Shown here: positions 27,616 to 36,818 of the stretch, one piece after another
How the letters are laid out: each line of letters opens with the position of its first letter
Numbering within the stretch: the first letter of the stretch is position 1
Origin: JBBEBE01 sp040882505
GTDB lineage: Bacteria > Bacteroidota > Rhodothermia > Balneolales > Balneolaceae
Direction of reading: 5' to 3'
Assembly: GCA_040882505.1 (NCBI GenBank)
Contig: JBBEBE010000002.1
Coordinates: 372,001 to 436,000, forward strand
Length of the DNA: 64,000 bases
Notes under the pieces: model-generated
The model's database searches: none
What the model was told of the DNA's origin: nothing
The model's input: the letters and a program-made list of their open reading frames with translations, nothing else
Translations under genes and position numbers: made by a program

Positions 27616-28531
27616 AGAGTACCGGAGAGAGGAGAATACAGTCGTAACAGTTGGGACGTTCGACGGTGTGCATCGGGGGCATCGTGTGTTGATTGATCTG
27701 CTTTGTGAACGAGCCCGTTTATTGAATGCCCGAAGTGTCGTTGTTACGTTTGATCCACACCCTCGTGAAATCATCCACTCGAATGACGAGGGTATTCGTT
27801 TGCTTACGACCCTTTCGGAACGATATGAATTGTTGAGGGAGATCGGTGTGGATGAAATGGTTGTGATACCCTTTGACCGGGATTTTTCTCTACTCTCGTC
27901 GGAAGATTTTTTGCGAACCTGTATTTGGGATCGAATCGGTGTTCGTGAATTTGTCATCGGGTATGATCATCAGTTTGGTAAAGATCGAAAAGGGACCATT
28001 TCTACGGTCCAAAGAGTGAGTCAAGAGTTGGGTTTTTCGGTTCGGGTTGTCTCTCGTCAGGATGTTGGCTCACAGGCTGTCAGTAGTACGCGTATTCGTG
28101 AAGCGCTTCGGGATTCGGGAGATGTGTCTCTTGCTTGCAAGCTATTGGGGCGGCCCTATCGACTGCACGGTCGGGTGATTCACGGGGACAAACGCGGTCG
28201 TAATATCGGGTTTCCCACCGCGAATATAGAAGCGGAGTCGGATCGAAAATTGATTCCTGCCAATGGAGTCTATGCCGTCCGTGTCGATGTTGATGGAGTT
28301 ATCCATGGCGGGATGATGAATATCGGGACTCGTCCGACATTCTCGGGTCAAGGGAAAAGGATGGAGGTACACCTGTTTGAATTTTCAGAGAACATTTATG
28401 GAGAGAAGGTTCAGATTCGGTTTTGTGATCGAATTCGGGATGAACGGTTGTTCCCGGGTCCGGACGCTTTGAAAGAACAATTGGAGAAGGACAAAACAGA
28501 GGTTCTTCATCGATTGGAGCTGAAGGAATAA
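27602..28531 (+). CDS. ribF: Bifunctional riboflavin kinase / FAD synthetase
   Basis: This 309-residue protein converts riboflavin to FMN and FAD. The N-terminal FAD synthetase (nucleotidyltransferase) half has VTVGTFDGVHRGHR and a later SSTRIREAL motif; the C-terminal riboflavin kinase half has GDKRGRNIGFPTANIE and ANGVYAVRV. The start overlaps the truB end by 14 bases, a conserved arrangement in many bacteria. Confidence 0.95.
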   Translation: MKLIREYRREENTVVTVGTFDGVHRGHRVLIDLLCERARLLNARSVVVTFDPHPREIIHSNDEGIRLLTTLSERYELLREIGVDEMVVIPFDRDFSLLSSEDFLRTCIWDRIGVREFVIGYDHQFGKDRKGTISTVQRVSQELGFSVRVVSRQDVGSQAVSSTRIREALRDSGDVSLACKLLGRPYRLHGRVIHGDKRGRNIGFPTANIEAESDRKLIPANGVYAVRVDVDGVIHGGMMNIGTRPTFSGQGKRMEVHLFEFSENIYGEKVQIRFCDRIRDERLFPGPDALKEQLEKDKTEVLHRLELKE

Positions 28532-28605
28532 TTGCCTTAGAGTGTATTTCAGTGTAAATTGTGGACTTATAGACCGATACTCAAAATTGCAATGTAATTA
28601 CGGAA

Positions 28606-28875
28606 ATGAGTCTGACGAAAGAACGAACGAAAGAGATTGTTGAGCAGCATGGTGGATCGGCTTCAAACACCGGATCTACAGAAGCGCAAATTGCGATTCA
28701 TACGGAACGAATCAATCAGCTGACGGATCACCTCAAGGACAACAAAAAAGACCATGCATCGAGACGGGGTCTGCTGTTGCTGGTAGGAAAACGACGGCGA
28801 CTCCTGAACTACCTGATGAAGAATGATATCGAGAAGTACCGAACACTGATTCAGGAACTTGGTATTCGGAAATAA
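28606..28875 (+). CDS. rpsO: 30S ribosomal protein S15
   Basis: This 89-residue S15 binds 16S rRNA in the central domain. The family signature is intact: GSASNTGSTEAQIA, HLKDNKKDHASRRGL and GKRRRLLNYL. It lies between ribF and pnp as in many genomes. The 74-base leader could carry S15 autoregulation, but I see no clear pseudoknot by eye. Confidence 0.96.
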   Translation: MSLTKERTKEIVEQHGGSASNTGSTEAQIAIHTERINQLTDHLKDNKKDHASRRGLLLLVGKRRRLLNYLMKNDIEKYRTLIQELGIRK

Positions 28876-28892
28876 TTTTCGGAGTTGAACAG

Positions 28893-28923
28893 AAAAGGCG
28901 CGTTGAACCCAACGTGCCTTTTT
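28893..28923 (+). terminator. Rho-independent terminator or attenuator between rpsO and pnp
   Basis: AAAAGGCGCGTTG (28893-28905), loop AACC, then CAACGTGCCTTTT (28910-28922) form a 13-pair stem with one G-T wobble, ending in a run of five T. It should end most rpsO transcripts, so pnp needs read-through or its own promoter in the remaining ~100 bases. A second small perfect hairpin (CCTGG-ATAA-CCAGG, 28935-28948) follows. Confidence 0.85.
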
Positions 28924-29021
28924 GCATTGAATACCCTGGATAACCAGGCGGCTATACAAGCTTCATGTGGTGCCAATGTTTTTGATGCAAGAATAAAACA
29001 GATCGAAAAAAGAGACGAAGA

Positions 29022-31133
29022 ATGAAAGAAGATTTCAGACAAGTAGAATTTGCACCAGGAAAAGTACTCTCACTCGAAACCGGCCGATTGGCAAAACAAG
29101 CAGATGGTGCCGTCGTCATTCGAATGGGAGATACCATGGTCCTCTGTACAGCCGTAAGTTCAAAGGAACCTCGACCCGGCCAAAGTTTTTTCCCATTGAC
29201 AGTAGATCTCCGCGAGAGTTTCTCTGCTGCCGGAAAGTTCCCCGGCGGGTTTATGAAGCGGGAAGGGCGTCCGTCCGATCTCGAGGTACTCTCCAGCCGT
29301 TTGATTGATCGTAGTCTTCGACCGCTCTTTCCGAATGGATACTTGAACGATACACAGGTGATCTGTTCCGTGCTCTCGTCCGATGGCCAAAATCAAGCGG
29401 ATGTACTGGGTGGAGTGGGAGCTTCGGCTGCCCTTCACATCTCTGATGTACCATTTGCTGGTCCCATGGCAGAAGTTCGAGTCGGTCGTGTGAACGGCGA
29501 ATATGTTGTGAATCCGACGATCGACGAGCTTGCAGAGAGTGATATGGACATCATTATCGGTGGTACTGCCGACAGCGTCCTGATGATCGAAGGCGAGATG
29601 AACGAACTGACCGAGAAAGAGATGCTCGACGGAATTCGAGCCGGTCATCAATCGATTCAGAAATTGTGTGCCTTCCAGGAAGAGCTTCGTTCGGAGTTCG
29701 GTCGTGAAAAACGAGTGTTTACTCCTGAAGAACAGAATCAGGATCTCGTCGATGCCGTTAATCAGGAAGCGGAAGATCGGGTGAAACAACTGGTTGCAGA
29801 AGGACTTGGCAAAGAAGAGTACAGTGCAGGCCTGAGCAAGATCCGGAGTGAAGTCGCGGAGTCCTTGGCGTCTCGAGAAGAATTCGAGGGGGCAGGTGGA
29901 GAGATCCGGTCCATCATTGGAGACATTGAAAAACGTGAACTCCGGAATCAGATTCTCGAGAAGAAACGTCGAATCGATGGACGGACACCAACCGATATCC
30001 GGGATATTTGGGGCAGTATCGGATATTTGGCACGTACACACGGTTCAGCCATCTTTACAAGAGGTGAGACACAAGCATTGGTTTCCGTTACACTGGGGTC
30101 CAAAAGAGACGAGCAGAATGTGGACACCCTCTTTCACGAGGATCCCAAGAAATTCATGCTCCACTACAATTTTCCGCCATACAGCGTTGGGGAAGCCGGT
30201 TTTCTTCGGGGACCGGGTCGTCGGGAGATTGGGCACGGAGTCCTTGCAGAGCGAGCTCTCAAGCAGATGATGCCTTCCTTCGATGAGTTCAGTTATGTTG
30301 TTCGATTGATTTCCGACATCCTGGAATCCAACGGGTCATCCTCGATGGCCAGTGTATGTGCCGGATCCATGGCTCTGATGGATGCCGGTGTGCCTCTGAA
30401 GAAACCGGTTGCCGGTATCGCCATGGGAATCATTATTGGTGAACGGGAATCGGTCGTCCTTTCAGACATTCGTGGAGAGGAGGATTTCATGGGCGACATG
30501 GACTTCAAAACGGCCGGTACCAAAGATGGTATCACGGCAACACAGATGGACATGAAAGTTCAGGGAATCAGTTTTGAAATTCTTGAGCAGGCATTGATGC
30601 AGGCTCACGAAGGTCGAATGCATATCCTTGGAGAGATGTCCAACGTGATTGACGCGCCACGTGAAGCTCTTTCACAATTTGCTCCACAGTTCCTGAAAAT
30701 GACCATTGACGGGGACATGATTGGCGCCGTCATTGGCCCTGGAGGAAAAGTGATTCAGACATTGCAGCGTGAAACCGGAACCGAGATCATTGTCGAAGAG
30801 GATGACAAGGGCAACGGAGTGATTACCATCTCATCTTCAGATCTTTCGAGTGCCGAAGAGGCTCGGGAACGCATCAAAGCCATCACGGGTCAACTTGACG
30901 AAGGTGCTGTGTACAGTGGAACCGTCAAGGCGATTAAAGAGTATGGCGCATTTGTCGAAATCGTCCCTGGACGAGAAGGGTTGCTTCATATTTCCGAAGT
31001 GAACCACTCTCATGTCAGTGACATTAATGATGTTCTTTCGGTTGGAGACAAGATTGATGTCAAACTGCTGAAAGTCGAACACGGCAACAAATTGAGATTG
31101 AGTCGAAAAGCACTACTTCCCAAAGAGGAGTGA
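29022..31133 (+). CDS. pnp: Polyribonucleotide nucleotidyltransferase (PNPase)
   Basis: This 703-residue 3'-5' exoribonuclease degrades RNA by phosphorolysis. It has two RNase PH domains (about 1-210 and 310-530; FMKREGRPSD in the first, RREIGHGVLAERAL in the second), a KH domain (about 555-615, GAVIGPGGKVIQ) and an S1 domain (about 620-690, YGAFVEIVPGREGLLHISE). Length is standard. The 5' leader holds a terminator and a small hairpin, reminiscent of the structured, autoregulated pnp leaders of other bacteria. Confidence 0.96.
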   Translation: MKEDFRQVEFAPGKVLSLETGRLAKQADGAVVIRMGDTMVLCTAVSSKEPRPGQSFFPLTVDLRESFSAAGKFPGGFMKREGRPSDLEVLSSRLIDRSLRPLFPNGYLNDTQVICSVLSSDGQNQADVLGGVGASAALHISDVPFAGPMAEVRVGRVNGEYVVNPTIDELAESDMDIIIGGTADSVLMIEGEMNELTEKEMLDGIRAGHQSIQKLCAFQEELRSEFGREKRVFTPEEQNQDLVDAVNQEAEDRVKQLVAEGLGKEEYSAGLSKIRSEVAESLASREEFEGAGGEIRSIIGDIEKRELRNQILEKKRRIDGRTPTDIRDIWGSIGYLARTHGSAIFTRGETQALVSVTLGSKRDEQNVDTLFHEDPKKFMLHYNFPPYSVGEAGFLRGPGRREIGHGVLAERALKQMMPSFDEFSYVVRLISDILESNGSSSMASVCAGSMALMDAGVPLKKPVAGIAMGIIIGERESVVLSDIRGEEDFMGDMDFKTAGTKDGITATQMDMKVQGISFEILEQALMQAHEGRMHILGEMSNVIDAPREALSQFAPQFLKMTIDGDMIGAVIGPGGKVIQTLQRETGTEIIVEEDDKGNGVITISSSDLSSAEEARERIKAITGQLDEGAVYSGTVKAIKEYGAFVEIVPGREGLLHISEVNHSHVSDINDVLSVGDKIDVKLLKVEHGNKLRLSRKALLPKEE

Positions 31134-31151
31134 ATGGATTCAACGTCCATT

Positions 31152-31188
31152 AAAAGGCGCCTTCCGTAGTGGACGGCGCCTTTTTTTT
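31152..31188 (+). terminator. Strong Rho-independent terminator after pnp
   Basis: AAAAGGCGCC (31152-31161) pairs with GGCGCCTTTT (31175-31184), with an inner TCC/GGA extension and a loop around GTAGT; eight T follow directly. It separates the pnp transcript from the M16 peptidase gene. Confidence 0.93.
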
Positions 31189-31239
31189 GGTATCCAATTC
31201 TGAAAATCTGGATTTAAACTGGCTTGGAGTGGTCTCTGA

Positions 31240-32514
31240 ATGAAGAAATGGGAAGATGTAGAGTTTGTCGAAAAAAGTACCCTCAATAGTGGGATGCGCG
31301 TGGTGACTGAAAAAGTCGACCAAGTCAAGAGTGTCGCCGTTGGTGTTTGGGTGCATACGGGTAGCCGGGATGAACCGGACAAGAAAGCAGGGATTACTCA
31401 CTTTCTCGAGCATATGCTGTTTAAAGGGACCGAGTCCCGTACTGCATACGATATTGCCCTGAGCATGGAATCGGTTGGGGGGTATATGAATGCATTCACT
31501 TCGAATGAATATACATGCTACTATACGCGTTCACTCGACAGTGAATTAAAACGGTCGCTGGAAGTTCTATCCGATATGGTTGGCCACTCGACCTTCCCGG
31601 AGGAGGAGATGGACAAGGAGAAGAAGGTGGTTCTCGAAGAGATGAAGATGTACCGGGATAGTCCCGAAGACACTCTTTTCGAATCATTTACAGGGAAGTT
31701 GTTCAAAGATCACCCGTTGGGACGACCTATCCTGGGATTTGAAGATACGGTATCCGGTTTTACCCGGAAGGATCTATTCTCGTATGTAGAGGAACGCTAT
31801 CAACCCTGGAACCTGCTCCTTTCAGTTGCAGGATCGGTAGATCACGAAGAAGTTTGTCGGTGGGCAGAGAAGCTGTTTGTAGCCGAGCCCACAGATCGAA
31901 AAGAACGGGACTATGATCCGATACCGGCTCATGAACCGTTTCGAGAGGAGATTACAAAGCCGATTGAACAGACTCATATGATGATGGGGCGTCGGGGGCT
32001 TCATTTTGATGATGAAGATCGGTATCTGTTGCTCTTGGCCAATACGATTCTTGGGGGTGGCATGAGTTCTCGATTGCATCAAAACATTCGTGAGAAGTAT
32101 GGCTACTGCTATTCCATCGGCACATTCAACCAGTCGTATACGGATTCCGGACTATTCGGGGTGTATATCGGAACGGACCGGGAATATGTTGATCATGTCC
32201 GCAATTTGATCCAAAAAGAGTTCAATGATTTGAGAACGATTCCGGTACCGGAGCGGGAGCTGGAAGAAGCCCGATCACAATTGAAGGGTAAACTTCTTCT
32301 TTCGCAAGAGAGTATGAGCAACCGGATGACCCGTCTTGCAAAAAGCGAACTCTATTACGATCGTTTTGTAACATTGGACGAACTGGTGGAGGAGATCGAT
32401 CGTGTGACATCTCAAGAGTTGTTACAGTTCTCCGAATCGTTTTTCGACACGAATGCATATTCGGAAACGGTCCTCTATCCGTCGTCTCCCGAAGGGATCA
32501 AAAACAGTGAGTAG
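31240..32514 (+). CDS. M16-family zinc peptidase (processing-peptidase-like)
   Basis: This 424-residue protein has the inverted zinc motif HFLEH in ITHFLEHMLFKGT (about residues 50-62), with the downstream Glu ligand in the EEMDKEKKVVLEEM helix. The N-terminal catalytic half and the inactive C-terminal half of the M16 fold are both present, as in YmxG-type and mitochondrial processing peptidase beta-like proteins. No signal peptide is seen. pnp followed by an M16 peptidase is a widespread gene order. The substrate is unknown. Confidence 0.9.
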   Translation: MKKWEDVEFVEKSTLNSGMRVVTEKVDQVKSVAVGVWVHTGSRDEPDKKAGITHFLEHMLFKGTESRTAYDIALSMESVGGYMNAFTSNEYTCYYTRSLDSELKRSLEVLSDMVGHSTFPEEEMDKEKKVVLEEMKMYRDSPEDTLFESFTGKLFKDHPLGRPILGFEDTVSGFTRKDLFSYVEERYQPWNLLLSVAGSVDHEEVCRWAEKLFVAEPTDRKERDYDPIPAHEPFREEITKPIEQTHMMMGRRGLHFDDEDRYLLLLANTILGGGMSSRLHQNIREKYGYCYSIGTFNQSYTDSGLFGVYIGTDREYVDHVRNLIQKEFNDLRTIPVPERELEEARSQLKGKLLLSQESMSNRMTRLAKSELYYDRFVTLDELVEEIDRVTSQELLQFSESFFDTNAYSETVLYPSSPEGIKNSE

Positions 32515-32525
32515 AGATTGGATGT

Positions 32526-34043
32526 ATGAGTGATTCAGACGTTCCTGCGGTACGTATTGTGGATCTCAAGGAATACCTGGGTAGACAGGTAACCCTTCAA
32601 GGGTGGGTTTACAATCGACGAAGCAGCAAAAAGCACCAATTTGTCGAATTTCGTGACGGTTCGGGTCAGGTACAGTGTATTGTCTCAAAAGAGGACGTTC
32701 CACCTGAAGTGTGGGACGCTTCATCTCTGCTGAAACAGGAAAGTTCCTTACGCGTAACCGGTCAAACCGTGGCAGATGATCGAAGTCCGGGCGGGGTGGA
32801 ACTCCACGTGACCGGGATGCAAATTCTGCATATTGCAGACGATTACCCGATCTCGCACAAGGAACACGGGATTGAATTTTTAATGGAGAATCGACACCTC
32901 TGGCTTCGAAGTCAGAGGCAGTGGGCAATCATGCGAATCCGGAATCGGATACTCTTCTCCATCCATGAGTTTTTCCAGCACCATGGATTTCTTCAAATGG
33001 ATGCGCCCATTTTTACACCGAATGCAGCAGAAGGGACGACGACGCTATTTGAAACAGACTACTTTGACGAGTCTGCCTATTTAACACAATCCGGGCAACT
33101 CTATGGTGAGGCGATGGCGATGGCTCACGGAAGGATCTATACATTCGGTCCAACCTTCAGGGCAGAAAAGAGTCAAACGCGAAGGCATCTGACTGAATTC
33201 TGGATGGTTGAGCCGGAAATGGCTTTTGTTGATCTCGAAGAGAATATGGTGTGGGCTCAACGTTTACTGCAGTGGGTGGTTCGATCCGTACTGGACCACC
33301 ATCGCAAGGAGTTGGAGATCATCCAACGAGACATCTCGAAACTCGAGAACATTCCGGATCAGTCGTTCAAACGACTTCATTATGATTCGGCTGTAGACCT
33401 CCTGAAGGGACCGCAGACGGACGAGCTGCTGGACAGGATGACAACGCAACGTGAGCGTGAGCAGCTTGATCTGCATGAAGAAGAGAACGCATTGAAGGAG
33501 GAGATTGGATCTGCAAAAAAATGGAAACGAACGTCCATTGAACAGAGGATCAGGGAGATCAACGAACGATTGGACCAGATCGAAGAGGATTTCCGGAATA
33601 TTCCGGTCTGGCGGGAATCTGCGCATACATTTGAATGGGGAGAGGATTTTGGAGGAAGTGATGAAACGTTGTTGACGATGCAGTTTGATACACCGCTGAT
33701 TGTTCATCATTATCCAGCTGCCGTGAAGGCATTCTATATGAAACGGGATCCGGAACGGGAAGAACTGGCGTTGGCAATGGATCTCTTGGCTCCGGAAGGG
33801 TATGGAGAGATCGTTGGCGGAAGTGAGAGAGAGGAGAATTTGAAGCGATTGCAAGAACGAATTCGGGAACACGGATTACCGGAGGATCGGTTTGAATGGT
33901 ATCTTGATCTTCGTCGGTACGGGAGCGTTCCCCATTCTGGTTTTGGATTGGGAATCGAGAGAACCGTTGCCTGGATTTGCGGGCTTCCGCACGTGCGGGA
34001 AACCATCCCTTTTCCGCGAATGCCCGGTCGATTGACTCCCTGA
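32526..34043 (+). CDS. asnS: Asparaginyl-tRNA synthetase with coiled-coil insertion
   Basis: This 505-residue class IIb synthetase charges tRNA-Asn. It has an OB-fold anticodon domain (about 10-105), motif 2 FRAEKSQTRRHLTEFWMVEPE (about 211-231) and motif 3 SGFGLGIERTVAW near the end. Bacterial AsnRS is usually about 430-470 residues. Here residues about 294-365 are an extra, highly charged heptad-like segment (REREQLDLHEEENALKEE and following) between motifs 2 and 3. The HSGFGLG and PFPRMPG endings favour AsnRS over AspRS. It starts 11 bases after the peptidase stop. Confidence 0.92.
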   Translation: MSDSDVPAVRIVDLKEYLGRQVTLQGWVYNRRSSKKHQFVEFRDGSGQVQCIVSKEDVPPEVWDASSLLKQESSLRVTGQTVADDRSPGGVELHVTGMQILHIADDYPISHKEHGIEFLMENRHLWLRSQRQWAIMRIRNRILFSIHEFFQHHGFLQMDAPIFTPNAAEGTTTLFETDYFDESAYLTQSGQLYGEAMAMAHGRIYTFGPTFRAEKSQTRRHLTEFWMVEPEMAFVDLEENMVWAQRLLQWVVRSVLDHHRKELEIIQRDISKLENIPDQSFKRLHYDSAVDLLKGPQTDELLDRMTTQREREQLDLHEEENALKEEIGSAKKWKRTSIEQRIREINERLDQIEEDFRNIPVWRESAHTFEWGEDFGGSDETLLTMQFDTPLIVHHYPAAVKAFYMKRDPEREELALAMDLLAPEGYGEIVGGSEREENLKRLQERIREHGLPEDRFEWYLDLRRYGSVPHSGFGLGIERTVAWICGLPHVRETIPFPRMPGRLTP

Positions 34044-34094
34044 CACAATGTTTCCGATTCCAGCGTAGAATCCCGCACACAATGTGACACAACC

Positions 34095-35153
34095 GTGGCT
34101 TCAGCTTCAAAAAGTCTGGATTATTACCGCTCCATTTTAAAGGAGATTCAAGGAGGATCTCCATCTCCGGTGTATGTGTTGTACGGAGAGGAGAGCTTTT
34201 TTCTTGACCGGATTCAACGAGCTGTAACCGAGCTTGTTCCGGAATCGGTTCGTGATTTTAATTGTGACGTATTGTACGGGAAAGACGTTACACCAGCCCG
34301 ACTCATGGATCTGGTTCGAAGCTATCCCATGATGTCGGATCGACGCGTCGTCATTGTTCGTGAGTTCCGTTCGATCTTCAAAGATGTCCCCATCGAAGAG
34401 GAAACCGATCTGCTTCCATACTTCAATCGTCCAAATCCCCAAACGATCCTCCTCCTGATCGACGAAAAGGGGATGGACAAACGGACAAAATTGGGCAAAG
34501 CACTCGCCGGTTCCAAAGGATCCAGTGTTCGATCGGCTCATTTTTCCCCGCTTGAGATGTATCAACTTCCGGATTGGGTCGAACGTTGGGTGAAAGATGG
34601 ATACGGGAAGTCCATTGAACCGGATGCGACTCGATTGTTGATTGATTTGGTCGGTGCATCTCTTCAGCTACTGTCCACTGAATTGGATAAAGTGTGCAGT
34701 TTAATAGACAGTCGGGAGCGGATTCTTCGGACGGATATTGAAGCCGTTGTCGGGTCATATCGCCAATTAACGGTCGTTGAGCTTAAAGATGCTCTATTGG
34801 CTCGGGATCTTGATCGATCCATGCATGTTGTGGAACGGATGTTGCAACAATCTCCTGTAGAAACGGGTGAGATGCTTCGTACCCTGGGGTTCTTTTACAG
34901 TGTGTTTGGCAATATCTGGCAAATTGTTCGACTTCGGGAGAAGGGGTTGGCCCCGGACCGAATTCAACAAGAGATGGGCATCGGAAGCGACTGGTTCATG
35001 AAAAGACTCATGAGTGACGCTTCCGCATTTTCATTTTCAGAGATGCCGGGAATTTTTGAAACGCTCCTCGATACCGATCGGGCGATCAAAGGATTCAGCA
35101 CACTTCCCCTTGATACGATACTCATCCTGATGGTTCGGCGACTTGCAGCTTGA
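34095..35153 (+). CDS. holA: DNA polymerase III delta subunit
   Basis: This 352-residue clamp-loader delta subunit opens the beta clamp. It has the N-terminal VYVLYGEESFFLDR (degenerate P-loop region), VVIVREFRSIFK and a C-terminal ring domain with GFFYSVFGNIWQI. The start is a GTG at 34095; there is no strong ribosome-binding site, and the gap to asnS is 51 bases. Sequence similarity among HolA proteins is low, but the overall pattern is distinctive. Confidence 0.88.
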   Translation: MASASKSLDYYRSILKEIQGGSPSPVYVLYGEESFFLDRIQRAVTELVPESVRDFNCDVLYGKDVTPARLMDLVRSYPMMSDRRVVIVREFRSIFKDVPIEEETDLLPYFNRPNPQTILLLIDEKGMDKRTKLGKALAGSKGSSVRSAHFSPLEMYQLPDWVERWVKDGYGKSIEPDATRLLIDLVGASLQLLSTELDKVCSLIDSRERILRTDIEAVVGSYRQLTVVELKDALLARDLDRSMHVVERMLQQSPVETGEMLRTLGFFYSVFGNIWQIVRLREKGLAPDRIQQEMGIGSDWFMKRLMSDASAFSFSEMPGIFETLLDTDRAIKGFSTLPLDTILILMVRRLAA

Positions 35154-35180
35154 TTGCTGTATGGTTGCCATCAACAACCA

Positions 35181-35188
35181 AAAGGAGG
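35181..35188 (+). promoter_or_regulatory. Strong ribosome-binding site fixing the sigma-factor start
   Basis: AAAGGAGG seven bases before the ATG at 35195 is one of the best Shine-Dalgarno matches in the window. It shows that the in-frame extension back to 35150 is not translated. Confidence 0.85.
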
Positions 35189-35194
35189 TATCCC

Positions 35195-35782
35195 ATGAAT
35201 GCGATTCGATCCAATCATCGAGAAAAAGTTCGAGACGAATCATTGATGAAGCGCTTCCAGGAAGGTGACGAACAGGCGTTCAGCGAGCTTGTGAATCGCT
35301 ACCAGGATCGTCTTCACAATTTTCTTTTTCGCTATACACGAAATCGCCAGGATTGTGAAGACCTTGCTCAGGAGACCTTCATCCGCGTCTATCGCAAACG
35401 GGATTCATACAAACCAATCGCCCGTTTTTCTACATGGATGTATACCATTGCACTGAACCTTGCTCGGAGCGAGTTTCGAAAACAGAAGAAAATGCAATTG
35501 GTCTCTATCCATGAAGATCCTGCAGATTCAGACTCTCGAGAGATGGTATTCGAATCCGTAGAGGTTCAGCCGGATCGCGCACTTGAGAATAAAATGGATA
35601 TGGAACGACTGGAGGATGCACTCGATCAGTTGACAGAAGAGTATCGGGACGCTGTGGTGTTGCGGGATATTCAGCAGCTTAGCTACGAAGAGATCGCCGA
35701 AATCACCGAGACGCCGATGGGTACTGTGAAATCCCGAATCAATCGGGGACGTATCCAGATTCAGGAGTTGATGGTAAAATAA
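35195..35782 (+). CDS. ECF-type RNA polymerase sigma factor (SigW/RpoE-like)
   Basis: This 195-residue protein has sigma region 2 (EGDEQAFSELVNRYQDRLHN, DCEDLAQETFIRVYR, FSTWMYTIALNLARSEFRK) and region 4 (LEDALDQLTEEYRDAVVLRD, then a helix-turn-helix YEEIAEITETPMGTVKSRINRGR). No region 1 or 3 is present, as in ECF factors. The start is fixed by a strong ribosome-binding site. A small gene that may encode its antagonist follows 95 bases later. Confidence 0.92.
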   Translation: MNAIRSNHREKVRDESLMKRFQEGDEQAFSELVNRYQDRLHNFLFRYTRNRQDCEDLAQETFIRVYRKRDSYKPIARFSTWMYTIALNLARSEFRKQKKMQLVSIHEDPADSDSREMVFESVEVQPDRALENKMDMERLEDALDQLTEEYRDAVVLRDIQQLSYEEIAEITETPMGTVKSRINRGRIQIQELMVK

Positions 35783-35876
35783 CAGAGTCGGGAACCTTCT
35801 TGGTCAAAACAGCGTATGATTGGGTGAAGCAGGACAGTTGATGTCCTGAACCCCATGAATACGAAAGGTATTGGCT

Positions 35877-36125
35877 ATGGAGGCACACTCTCATTTATCG
35901 GAAAAGCAGGTTGAACTCCTGATGGAGTTTGCAGATGAATCCTTTGATTTGAAGCGAGCCGTGGAATTCGAGCTGGCCTCCCGGGAGTATCCAGAGTTGA
36001 TTGAATGGGCCATGATCAATCGTGAAATTCGCCAGAAACTTGGTCGACTACCCAAAATAAGTGCCGGAACAGGATTTTTGGAGCGACTGCAGTCTTCAAT
36101 TCGGGAGCAGTTTCCCACGGCATGA
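35877..36125 (+). CDS. Small soluble protein, candidate anti-sigma factor
   Basis: This 82-residue acidic protein has no membrane segment and no zinc-finger Cys/His set. It begins with an EKQVELLMEFADESFDLKRAVEFELA helical stretch (about 10-36). It ends with LGRLPKISAGTGFLERLQSSI, resembling the LP...PPGFE.RL..RI segment often seen near the end of the cytoplasmic part of anti-sigma factors. The ATG at 35877 is preceded by AAAGG at a good distance. Position after the sigma gene supports a regulatory role. The family is not recognised. Confidence 0.5.
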   Translation: MEAHSHLSEKQVELLMEFADESFDLKRAVEFELASREYPELIEWAMINREIRQKLGRLPKISAGTGFLERLQSSIREQFPTA

Positions 36126-36307
36126 CCCCTATTCAGGGGGTTGAACCCATCTATTATCGTTCAGAACTTTTTTTGCTTACCTCTTCTATTCGTTCTGAAT
36201 TTCTGTGTAATTTATTTTGTTTGTCAGTCCGGATACCATGTGTGCAGGGTTGATGTCCGGATGTGATCCATCCGTATACCAGGAGAGCAGAAATAGGAGG
36301 CGAATAG

Positions 36308-36739
36308 ATGTTGGAACAACAAAGCAGAATGGAAGCGCTGGGTCGTCAAATTCTGGTAGAGTTTTACGATTGTGATCAAGGACGGTTGAATGACGTTTCA
36401 TTCATTGAACAGACGCTTCTTCATGCAACACGGGAATCGGGTGCAACCATCATTTCCCACAATTTCCACAAGTTCAGTCCGTACGGAGTGAGTGGTGTGG
36501 TAGTCATTGCAGAATCTCACGTAGCCATCCACACTTGGCCGGAGTACAGGTATTCAGCTGTCGATATCTTCACATGTGGTGAAACCATTGATCCATGGAG
36601 TATTCAGGAGATATTGAAAGCAGAATTTTTGTCCGGTAATGTTTCAAGTATGGAGATGAAGAGAGGGCTTTTTCGGGTTGCCGAAGGAGAAAAACTTCTT
36701 TTCAAGACCAATCTTCCTTCCCTGGCCGAGCGGGTGTGA
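36308..36739 (+). CDS. speD: S-adenosylmethionine decarboxylase proenzyme
   Basis: This 143-residue class 1B proenzyme cleaves itself to form a pyruvoyl group and supplies decarboxylated AdoMet for spermidine synthesis. The cleavage site is E69-S70 in AESHVAIHTWPEY, and His75 and Cys90 have the same spacing as Ser63, His68 and Cys83 of the Thermotoga enzyme. A strong AGGAGG (36295-36300) precedes the ATG. The 182-base upstream gap contains a small CGGATG/CATCCG hairpin (about 36258-36274). It heads the compact polyamine/RimK series. Confidence 0.96.
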   Translation: MLEQQSRMEALGRQILVEFYDCDQGRLNDVSFIEQTLLHATRESGATIISHNFHKFSPYGVSGVVVIAESHVAIHTWPEYRYSAVDIFTCGETIDPWSIQEILKAEFLSGNVSSMEMKRGLFRVAEGEKLLFKTNLPSLAERV

Positions 36740-36818
36740 GAGTTCATCTTTACATGTTCATGGATGGTATCGGATCAGATTCTCTCACCCATTCACCATT
36801 TACAAAAGATATAAACCC

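Noticed and set aside
36126..36139. CCCCT-ATTC-AGGGG as terminator after the candidate anti-sigma gene
   Set aside because: The stem is only five pairs and the nearest T run is about 28 bases away.
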